From NCBI GenBank assembly GCA_039566865.1, contig CM076948.1, forward strand, positions 27,589,001 to 27,653,000: a stretch of DNA of 64,000 nt. The letters run 5' to 3'. Positions 51,380 to 62,600 of this stretch are shown one piece after another. Source of the DNA: Aurelia coerulea (taxonomy: Eukaryota; Cnidaria; Scyphozoa; Semaeostomeae; Ulmaridae). Position 1 is the stretch's first letter, and each line of letters begins with the position of its first letter. A program made the translations under genes and the position numbers. A model generated the notes under the pieces. That model was not told where the DNA came from. It saw only the letters and a program-made list of their open reading frames with translations, and made no database searches.

Positions 51380-54300
51380 ATGAACAACACTCTCTGTTGT
51401 AAATTATTCTAGTTCGTAATTTTGAAAACATTTTGTTGCCTTCTCCTTAAGTAGTTAGCAGTACCTCCTTGTTAAACTTCCGACTAGAAATATCTTGAGC
51501 AACAACCAGCTGGATGTCATGTTTTTCTAGAAAGTGAAATAGTGGGAATAGGATTCAACAGAATCAGCCTTATTACTTACGATACTGTTTCTCATCCAAT
51601 TAAGATATTCCGATTACAAAGTGCGAGGAAAGGTTTTTTTTAATCACAAGACATTTCTGTGATCAATCAATGATTTTGTCAGCTGTTTCCGTAACTTCAG
51701 AATAGTTCTCGCACTTTCATTCTACTTGAAATCCATATTTGGAGGTTTCTTGGAATACGTTTTATCTTCACATATATGTTTTAGCATTCTTTGGTTTTTA
51801 GTTTATTTCTCGATGATTTTTTCTCCTTGCAAAACTTTTTAAAATTTATTTTAGGGCTACTATTTGTGTAGAGCTGCTGCTGATTTTCGAGCTACTATAT
51901 TCCTGTGTCGAATGAAATGAGCTTCTTAACCGTTGTAAGATATTTAAATTGGCAAGTCAAAGTTTCGAGAGCTAGCTTTGAAAAATTGTGCTTCATTCCT
52001 GATATTTAGTGTCTGCGGCTAAAACAATATATGCAGAACACAGCACTTTTTTTCAAGGCTGTCTCCCAATTCCTTAGGCTAGCCAAGATATTACTAAAAT
52101 ACGGTTCTCGATGTTACTAGCATACGATTCTTGCTGTTACTAGCATACGATTTTCGATGTTACTAGCATACGATTTTCGATGTTACTAGCATACGATTTT
52201 CGATGTTACTAGGGTACGATTTTCGATTTTACCAGCATACAATTTTCAATGTTACCATAATGCAATTTTCGATGTTACTAGCATACGATTCTCGATGTTA
52301 CTGAGTTCGTAAAGTAAAACATGGAGTAAAAGTTTTATTATTATTATCATGAGCTTTTCATCTTCATATAACCACTGTATGATTCTTTTTGTCCAGAATG
52401 GCCTCTCATTCATCAACACTGGAAAGAGATTACATCATAATGGTGCAGTCGAACATATTTTCATTGGCATTCATGCATTCTTGTATGTGTAAACAGAACC
52501 GCGATACTTTTTCATTCGTATCAATTTAAGCAGGACTTTATTTTAAGCAGGACTTTATTTTAAGCAGGACTTCATTTGAGCTTTTTCCCTCATTTACCAG
52601 CCTGGTAAAAAGAGCGTGAAAAATTCTTTTTTTGTCTTAGGAGCCTTTCGTCCTTCTTCGTTTGCCTCGCACCAACTGAAAAGCACGATGAGGATTCATT
52701 CAATGAAAATATCAACGAATCAATCTCATTTGAGATTTCCAATCGTTGTCAATTTTTGTATCATATGTGTTTCATTCATGAATCAATTAAAAGGGTTGCG
52801 ATAACAGCGTTTGAAAATTTCTTACCCAGTGGCCAATGTGTTATAAATAAGGCACACTCTTTGTTTTGCTTGCGACTGAACAAAACGCTTCAAATTAGGA
52901 GAGCTTATTTTCCAAAAACTGAAACCGTTGTCAATTAAAATGATGTACGAAGCCAAAACTGTGCAGAATAAATGAACACTGCGTATCATGAATATAAACG
53001 AAAGTTAATAGGAAATAGTCGCTTTAGATGATAAGAATTTATGACTGATGATGTTCCCTGCTATTTCACAGATCAAGAAACTCATTTACAGATGCTGCAA
53101 AAATGAAGAAAGACGGACCAAGATTATGAATACCAGTAGCAACGTGATACATGAAGAGATATTAAGTTGTTGGTAGGTGAACGAATTGGGGTGGGGGTAT
53201 TCGAAGCGAGTACCTGCTCGTATTTGAACTGATAATGAATACATGCTGGAACCGTCGTGTTTTTTACCATCTACGCTATTCTTGGTACCCAAATCGTCTA
53301 TCTATTATATTGTCGTATTCGAAGCGAGTATGGTATTAGCTTGTTTCACAACCGTAGTTGGAGTAAAAATTTGGTGTGGAGAAATGATTAGAATGTTTGT
53401 AGAAATGGAAGTAAAAGCAGTTGCTGATGCAGTCTTGCACACAATTTAATCAGGAAGTATATAAGCAATTTTAAACATATTAAATTTATAGAGGTGCTCT
53501 ATTTGATGATCATGATTGCTATTTGAAGTGAGGAATTTAGTTGAAAAAAGTGTAAATTGTATTAATGACTCTTTTGGAAGAACAGACAATGCAAAGTCGT
53601 AACTGTACTCTCGTTGCAGCTATAACCATTTCCCGAAAGAAAGACACAATTTCGTACCAGAAGCTTCAATATGAGCCGAATTTGTATTCTCTTCTAATTT
53701 TGTATTATTGATTTTCTTCAAGCGAAAGAAAATTGAACCCACAACACCCATCAGTTGATAATCAACCAACTAATCAATCAACCAACCAATCAATCATTCA
53801 ATCAACGAAGGCCAACAGACAATGGTTAACATATGTTTTCTCAGCAAGGAAGGTTTTAGAAAGAGATAAAGGATATGGTGGCAAGTTTCATTTTATGTTT
53901 TTCTCTATAAGAAGGAAATTCTTAAGTGCAGGTACAAATGGAAAGACTATATTCACTAAAACCGCTGATGGCTATCCAAGTAGGCTGTGTTGTGTCCCTG
54001 CCTCGAATATTCGATGTTCTATGTCCTGCAAAAGCTACTGAAATTATATCTGCTTCTGGGCGCATGAAGTTGCTCAGATGATGCTCATTGGAGAGAAACA
54101 ACGACAACGCTGATACACTACTGAAAAGAAATCAGTCACAGCCAACACACCGTTTTGCATTTTAGGTGTTCCCCTGATTGCGGAGCTAACACAGAGCATT
54201 TTTAATCTAAAGCTTCCCAACTATGATTGCACAGAAAGCACCCCCCCCCCCCATTATTGGCTCCCTTTGAGTTGCTGTGAACTGCAAAGGGTCTCCAAAA

Positions 54301-55352
54301 ATATTTGTTTTGCAAATCACTCGCAGTGAAAATTGCAAAGGCTAATTTCCAGTCACTTGAATTTTCCATACGGGCCGAAATGTTATTGCTTTTGAGTGAG
54401 AGAATGTGTGGCTCTGATCTTCGATGGAAATGTGTGAAATTTTTGATTGTGTAAAAATTCCGCCTGCACGGAAAATTCTGCTGTCTGACGAAGACGACGA
54501 TGAACGAAGAAAATCTAGCACTATTTCATTACCAGATGCCCTTGAGAATTAAACTTTCCAAAAATGATGTCACATGAGAGGTATTGTTGCGTTATTTCTC
54601 TTGCGATGGATTGTGTTCTGGGAGCACTCATCTTTCATGTGCAAGATAAAAATGGAGGTTTTCGTTCATTCGAGGTTGATAGCTCAGTCTCCCTCGGCTC
54701 GTCTTAATCAAGAAAGTGCTGACGAGAGGAAGTCATCAAAGCCCTTCTTGGTGCAACTGAAATGATTTGAAAGTTTGTGGAATGAAATGCATACAGACGT
54801 CGGGCCATAAAGTACCAGGTGCTGCCAAAGCAAGTAGGATTACATCAGCATGTAGAATTGCATTGCATTTGATGGAGATTTGGAAAGGCTGTTTTGTTTA
54901 CCCTCTAGCATTGGCAAGGCGTAGCATTGGCAAGCATTGTGAACAGGCTGCACGTGGTTTGGAATCTTGCATCTTTGTTGTTTTTTATTTTGATTCATGC
55001 CATTCATCTGTTTGTTGATTTTTCCGATTTTAATCCTTTTGAAGGTTTTCGAAAATGTAGTAAACTTGCTTTGCATTTCGCTTTGGAATCATCGGACATT
55101 TTTTCAAGAACATTCTCTGGAAAATTTGTTTTGAGAAGGACTAGAAACTAACATTTTTCATGATATTAATACTCTTTAATTGGTATACGAAACTTCATGA
55201 AAATTTTATCCAATCCCTCCCCCTCCCCAAGATGGGCGTATTTCTAGCGAAGCGCAATACTGCGGAACTGCGGAAGACGAGTGGCCTCTGCGGAGTGCAA
55301 AGCGTGACCCAATACTAAAACGAGGCTAAGATTTGTTCGCTCTTTCAACGTG
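51380..55352. other. intergenic region PRPF4B-SF3B3
   Basis: No conserved gene found on either strand. Holds a minisatellite (52101-52303), a triple TTAAGCAGGACTTTATTT repeat at about 52526-52576, AATC-type repeats near 53755-53805 and a C run at 54241-54252. The region before 55356 is richer in G and C and probably contains the SF3B3 promoter. Confidence 0.5.
52101..52303. repeat. minisatellite, 23-24 bp unit
   Basis: About eight units of the type GATGTTACTAGCATACGATTTTC in head-to-tail order, with the central copies most alike and the outer ones diverged. Confidence 0.85.
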
Positions 55353-55372
55353 CAAGATGGCCGACCGCGAAG
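55353..55372 (+). promoter_or_regulatory. YY1-like motif and possible SF3B3 leader exon
   Basis: CAAGATGGCCGAC resembles a YY1 site at a housekeeping transcription start. The ATG inside (55357) reads MADRE and runs to a donor GTGAGA at 55373. Joined to the acceptor at 56392, it would make a 5' leader exon. Which of the motif or the ATG matters cannot be told from sequence. Confidence 0.35.
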
Positions 55373-56392
55373 GTGAGAGTTGGGCTGCAACCTGAAACTG
55401 AAAGAATCTATCGAATCGCAAGATCGAGGTAGATAAATTTCTTCATATTTAGTACTTGAAAGTTTTTCTTACTCCCCATGATTGTATTTTTATGCCAAAT
55501 GTCACGAAAATGTATAACGTGCACCGTTAAGTTGGAAACAAAGAATGGGCCTAGGCAAGATTTCTCGTGCAATATTTCTTTCTAAACCCGACCCACTTTT
55601 CCTGTCCCCATGAATTTTGTTTGACATGTTGGAACTTTGATCGGTCGATGCAGTGGTGGTCATGGCATAAAATGAACAACTAGTTTGCTTCCTCCTCCCC
55701 CTAATAATGTGCTGTACATACCACGCCTCCCTCACCCCGTTGTCACCACACCCACCCAAGCTGTCAGATAACATCAACCCAAGCTCAAGCAAAAATTTTA
55801 TTTACAGGAAACCAGCATTGCAACATGGCAAGATTTTCAAGAAGATTTCGGAGAACATTTGATGTGCACTGAAGTGAGGATGATGGCCTGCTCAAATGCT
55901 CCATGTTATTCCAAAGATGAAAGGCTGGAAATAAAACAATGGAACAGCCCATGGAGTGAACACAAGAGGTGACAAACTGTAACTGAAAATAGCCTGAGCC
56001 TTCCCCTTATAGATCCCTGAACCTGTTTGTTGTCCTCGTTGGGGCACCAATCATGCGGCACTTTTAAAATTGAATGCCAACCACCACTGTATCAGTCAGC
56101 TATTCTACAAAAGAGTCTGAATTGAACAATATTTTTATTCATTTTATAGAAATGTTTAATTGAGTTTGAGTTGCGTTAGAGCTTCTATCACCATCGTGAT
56201 TGGGCATGTTCAAAAATTCTCAAAATGTGTAAAAGTGTCAGGTGGTTCAGATTATTTTGTAGAATAGCTACAAGTTGTATTAGAGACTGCCTATGGCCAA
56301 TAAGGACCTTGAGGAAGTTCCTGGTTAAAAAATTGAATAATTCTTGACGATTAAACTATGATTTTATAATGAGGGCTAATTTTCTTCAACAG
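55373..56392 (+). other. probable SF3B3 leader intron
   Basis: Between donor GTGAGA at 55373 and acceptor TTCTTCAACAG ending 56392. It includes a possible alternative leader exon 55808-55968 (acceptor TTTACAG, donor GTGACA) and the MITE at 56098-56269. Confidence 0.4.
56098..56269. mobile_element. 172-bp MITE, AGCTATTCT family
   Basis: Starts AGCTATTCTACAAAAGAGTC and ends ATTTTGTAGAATAGCT, a 15-bp inverted repeat. Same family as 25605, 46005 and the remnant near 21030. Confidence 0.75.
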
Positions 56393-56440
56393 TTGAGTTT
56401 CAACGTAAACAGAACCCTGATGAACTGAAAAGATTTCAAC

Positions 56441-56666
56441 ATGCATTTGTACAACTTGACATTGCAAAAGGCATCAGCCATATACTGTGCCGTCCATGGA
56501 CAATTCTCTGGCACAAAAGCACAGGAGATTGTTGTCTCCAGAGGAAAAGTCCTTGAGATCCTCAGACCAGACTCAAACACAGGCAAAATACACCCATTGT
56601 GTTCAACTGAGGTGTTTGGCACTGTTAGAGATTTGATGGCATTTCATTTGACAGGAGGAACAAAAG
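56441..56666 (+). CDS. SF3B3: SF3B3 exon 1 (first coding)
   Basis: Starts at ATG 56441 and ends in phase 1 after GGTK before GTAAGC. The exon itself probably begins at 56393 with 48 bases of leader. Confidence 0.95.
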
Positions 56667-59600
56667 GTAAGCTTAGTCTTTCAACCAAAAAAGAAGGGCA
56701 GTGCAAGTTGACAAAATGGAAGTTATAATCACTTGAAATTTCATGTTGAAAATACTACACACATGGATAGCAACAACTTTTCATGACCAAGAATACAACA
56801 TGAAATAGAATGAAAAGCAAGGAGGTTTTGCATTTTTATCTCAATCGAAATAAATTTAATTAAAGAATTGAAATTATAAAAGATTTGCTCATGCACTCTA
56901 ATTTTTGTTATGGAGGAGCATTTTCATGTGATATCTAATTTGAGACGAGCTATAGCTCAACATCTTGCAGTTGACTATGTGTTGTTTTCACATGTTTGGA
57001 CTAATAATTCAATGTTTCATTCTTTAGACTTCTTAGCTGTTGGCAGTGATTCTGGAAGGATGGTGATACTGGAATATAATCCAACAAAGAACTGTTTTGA
57101 AAAGGTATGTAATGTATGAATGTATCACAATTCATGGTTGATATTTTTTTATACATAATTTATAGAAAGATAGAACACAACACGCCCAATCATCATATCA
57201 TCATCATATCAGAATAGCAGCATGCTACCAAAAAGAATTATAAACAACTCTTACCACTATGGTTGCAGAAAATAGTAAACCTACTTCCTTGCCTCACTTC
57301 AGCTGAAAGCTTGTTTGTAAGCCAGGAAACTGTTGCCCTTTTAGATTTTTGCACTCAAACTTTTTTGATGATGCAAAAAGAAAGACAGATATCAAACCTC
57401 GAGATATCTCCCCTGGAGGAGTATTGCAATTTCAAATGCTGGTTTGGAACAAATTTGTAAGATACCATCAAAGGAAGTTGCCATAACATTCTTTATAATT
57501 TGCAGGTTCATCAAGAGTCATTTGGTAAAAGTGGGTGCAGGAGAATTGTTCCAGGGCAGTATCTTGCTTGTGATCCAAAAGGGAGGGCCCTGATGATAGG
57601 TAAGATTTTCAAAAAAGGTTTTTTAGAATTATGATTGTTTAGCTTTCCAGAATGTTGTATTGAAAGTGTGTTGAAATGATGATTATTCTTAGGACACCTC
57701 TGAATTAATCTTTGATTAACGAAAGTTATCACCACTGATCAACATGCTTTTCTCTCTGTTAACTACCTATATGCATGGCCTCAGTTGGAAGAGGTTTGCT
57801 TGAGGTGAGGTCTGCCAATCATTTATCCAGAGCATTAGTTAAGGTTCAAACTTATTCAAAGGTGAAATTCTATATCAAATCTCATATCGATGGACATTTT
57901 TACCACAGTTGAAGGTTTTCTTGCTTCAGGGCCCTATGAAAGCCAGCATTCCCAATGAAAGCCAGAATTTTTGCTGAAGGGCTTCCCTCTCCAAATAAAA
58001 GATTGAAATATGATATGATATGCATATATTAGGTCTGGTTTGCATTCTTGCTAAGAATAAATACAACAAGGCAACAACATGAGTCAATGGAAATTGGCTT
58101 TCGTAGACTTAGAATTAAGAGCTAGTAGGATTGAAATTGAAACTGCCCTTTGAAGATTTTAGTTGGGCAAAATATCATGACTGATCTGCATAATACTTTT
58201 AACCCTTAGCATGCTGGTCGCTTTGTTGATTGCCCAACCTTTCCAGCTGAGCATTTTCGAAAAATTCCGTATTGAATCACCGAACAAATTTGTCAAAATT
58301 GTTTAGGGTCAAATCGATGTTTGACAAAAAAGTGAAGTATTGCAAGATTATAAAGCAAATTTTGGAGAATAAATAGATGAATAAATCTTTGTGATACAAA
58401 CGGTAAGTTTCACAGCATTTTGTGAGTAATGAGATCATAAATATTTCTGAAATTTCTCTGGTTTCCGCCGTTTCGCAGATAGCCGAAGAACGGAGCGCTT
58501 GCTGACTACTCGCCATTTTGAAAGTCATTGTGGCCTCAATTGGGGGCCAATCATATCAGAAAGAGGCTAGATCAAAAGAGAAGAGAACGGGCTTCAAAAT
58601 GGTACCAAAGATCAACACAAGACATGAGTTTCTACGAATCCGAAGCCGTAAAAATATTCATCGTCGCTGTCTTCATTCGTGCTTCTTCTTTGTCTTCACA
58701 CATCTCGAAAGGCTAATGGCGTGTCAGCTGATTCTTGGTAAATTTATAAAAACGTTGGAAGCTTTGAAGGCCTAACTTTTTGACATCAACGTAAAGCTTG
58801 TTTTGTATGCTGAAAGAAAAGTTCCCGTATGTTTATGTTTGTTCGCGTGCTCCCGCATAACCGCAGATTTCTTTGGCCTACCTGAAATGTGATATCTCGC
58901 CCGCAGTCGGAACAAAGGGGATAAATGTGTCGAGACATCTTTTAATACCTGTATAATTTGTATGTCATATTTTCAGGTGCAATGGAAAAACAGAAATTTG
59001 TGTACATAATGAACAGAGATGCAGCAGCGAGGTTAACAATCTCATCACCATTAGAAGCTCATAAAGGACACAATATTGTATTTCATATGATTGGCGTTGA
59101 TGTAGGGTTTGATAATCCAATGTTTGCTTGCCTTGAATTGGATTATGAAGAGGCTGACAATGACCACACTGGAGAAGCTGCACAGCAAGCACAACAAGTT
59201 CTCACATATTATGAATTAGATCTTGGATTAAATCATGTCGTAAGGAAATATAGTGAACCATTGGAAGAATTTGCTAACCTTCTAATTTCTGGTAAGTTTT
59301 CAGCACTTCTTTATTTTTGGCATATATATTTATTTTTTGTGGATGAGTCCAGATTTTTCTCAGACTACGAGTTGAGGGAAATGTGATTTGTTGAACAATA
59401 TTAGAGTGTTATTGTTGCAGCATAAATTTTTATTATTCTTGATAGCTTAAACCTAACTTGTCGCATTCAAACAAAATACCAGACTACTACAACCTGATGT
59501 GGTCACCATAAGCTGCATATTATGCAACTCATATTGTAAGGATGGTGATTTCCTTGGCTTGACAGAATGCCATAGGACTAAACAAGTCAGAATTATCCTG

Positions 59601-62600
59601 AAAGAATACAAATGGTTTGATGTTCCAAATATCAAGAGACACAAATCTATTCCTGTGCATACTGGGTAATAATAAAGGAATCTCACAAGTCTCCTGTATG
59701 CTCCTTTTAGTTCCTTGTGGACCTGATGGAACAAGTGGTGGTGTTCTGATTTGCTCTGAGAATTACATCACATTCAAGAATTTTGGAGATCAGAAAGACA
59801 TACGCTGCCCAATCCCAAGGAGAAAGGTTTGGATACATTTGATTTTCAAGATTGCAAAACTGATAATAAGATGCAAATGGCTTGATGTAACACAATTACT
59901 TTCTAAGGTTAATGCCCTGCAAGAGGAACAGAAGTGTTATCAAACAGCAGAATCATTACATTTTAGTTATGATCCAAAGTTGTATCAGTTAATTATAAAC
60001 AAATGTCATTGCTTTGACTTTGGCCCAAATACATTAGTTAGTAATAAGAATCATGGTTCCATATGTTTTTGTCATGACACTACTCACTTAAGCTGTTATT
60101 AGTTAGAGGCTATCTACCTTACCAGAAGGAGGCTAAATCAAAAGGGCAGCCCTCGCGCATCAAAATGAGATCTTTCGCAAGCTGATTGCTAGTGGAGAAC
60201 GTAATTTATCGAGAAAATAAAACAGATGAAAATTTCTAGAGAAAAATGAAAAACTACGCGAAGAATTCGGAGAAACTTGGATTGCCAATAAATCGTAAAA
60301 CTTCACTGTAAACCATGGTAAATTTTTGTCACGACAACACTAAATTCCCTGTTAAAAACATTGAGCAAAATATTTCCGCCTGTTTTGCATCCGATCGATC
60401 CACAGAGGGAAATAAAGTAGAGGAGGTTTCGGCCCATATCTTGGAAGTGAAAGTTTTGCTGGGCCCAAATTTGGGCCTGCAGCATGCTTAATAGAAAGGT
60501 ATAAGTTGCTAACATGCTGGAATGATGATTTAACTTAGGACACCTTCTGAACCACAATCTGATTACAAACAGTTACATTTTCTGATCAGCATTCAGGCAA
60601 CATACTTTCATTGCAATAAATCATCATTGTTCGTGTTTCTATTTTCGAATGACAGTTCAACTCTCTTATTTGAGCCCTTGAAATGGTTGCTATAGCCTCA
60701 AAGTATGTGTGTATGATGTTTGTTTCATAACTTGGGTTATTTTTCAATTGCCTTTCAGAATGACCTTGATGACCCAGAAAGGAGCATGATATTTGTCTGC
60801 AGTGCTACCTACAAAACAAAGGTACTTAGCAGAAAGACTTTTTGCTTGGTCTTAATTTTTGTTTCATTTCAGGTTGACTAAATTCTAATCATATGCTGCT
60901 TCGCAAGAAAAATTAAGAAAGAATTGGATCAAGTGTGAAAAGAGATATGCTAAAAATCCTCTTTCACTAAAGATGAGATTTTGATGTCATCTGTAATGTT
61001 GATTCTTTAAGGTCAATGTCCACTTGATGACAGTGAATTCAAGATTATTTTCTTAATGTCATTTTTGCTGAGTAACAATTTTTCCTCTTTTTTCAGAAAA
61101 TGTTCTTTTTCCTTGTGCAATCAGAGCAAGGAGATTTATTCAAAATAACTCTTGAAAGAGCAAGCTTCAAGGATCAAGATGATACAGATGTAAATAAGTA
61201 TTTCATCTTTTTTTTAATTTATACATATATTTTATGTTTGATATTACCGATTTCTACCTGAATAAATTAATGGCCAGTTATGTAAGACCTTTTGTAAATA
61301 CAGATGAAAAAGACATTCATTCATTCGCCCTAGGTCACTGAAGTTAAATCACTGAGGATAAAATACTTTGACACACTGCCAGTGGCTTCTTCTCTTTGTG
61401 TTTTGAAAACTGGTTTCTTGTTTGTTGGCACTGAGTTTGGAAACCAGTAAGTTTATCTTTCCAATTATACATTGCTATCATTTTTATGATCTAAAATTGT
61501 GTTTGATGCTTTGTTTGGATGCATGTTGAAATGATGATCATTCTTAGGACACCTCTGATCAAACAGTGATTAGCGAAAGTTATCACCACTGATCAGCATG
61601 CTTCTTCATTGTGTTACACAGGAGAACACAATCGCTTTTATTGCTGTTACCAATTAAAATACAAAATCAATTGTTGCTATTTTTACTCATTTGCAGAGTC
61701 ATTTGCAACACCAAATGTTGGAATGCTCTTTTCCAAAATCCCTCTTCACAGTGCGATATAAAATGCTCAATATCACGTAAGCAAGATGCTCCCACAGGCA
61801 ACTGAAATAAGTTTAAAGGCAGAAACACCGCAATACAACAAAAGCAACAGCAAATGGTTGAATTAATTTGATGCCAATATTTCGTCCTGTCAGATAGCTC
61901 AACTGAAATAACTTACGACCAGGACTGATAATGTAAATAAGTCTTATGTTAATGTGTACAAGGCCTGTACTGTACTATGCACAACCCTGTATCATAACTG
62001 ATCAATGCAAGTCTTGTCATGTTAATGTGTACAAGGCCTGTACTGTACTATGCACAACCCTGTATCATAACTGATCAATGCAATTATTTTTACTAGTGCT
62101 TTGTATCAAATTACCCATCTTGGAGATGATGACAATGAGCCAGAATTCACAAGCACAATGGCCGAACAATTAGAAGAGGGAACAACTTTCTTCTTTCAAC
62201 CAAGAGATTTGAAGAATCTTGTTCTCGTTGATGAAATGGAAAGTTTATCACCCATCATGCACTGCCAGGTAAATTTTCATCTGACTGTTTGAATCTTATC
62301 TGGCAGCCTCTAGAGGCTCTTTCCTCAGGCAGATTAACACTTTAGAGGTAGGAAGAATTACGTTTTGAGCAATGCTTGATATCTGTTTTCATGGAAGCAA
62401 TATACAATTTCATAAAAGATAGATTACTAATGCCATATTACTTATTTGTTTAAATTTTGTTAGAAAAAGAGCATGTTGAAATGATGATAATTCTTAGGAC
62501 ACCTTCTGAACCCTGTGATTAACAATAGTTATCATACCTGATCAACATGCTCAAGATTGAGGCAAGTGTGATTTCACCTCTTCAGATATTTTTGTCTCTC

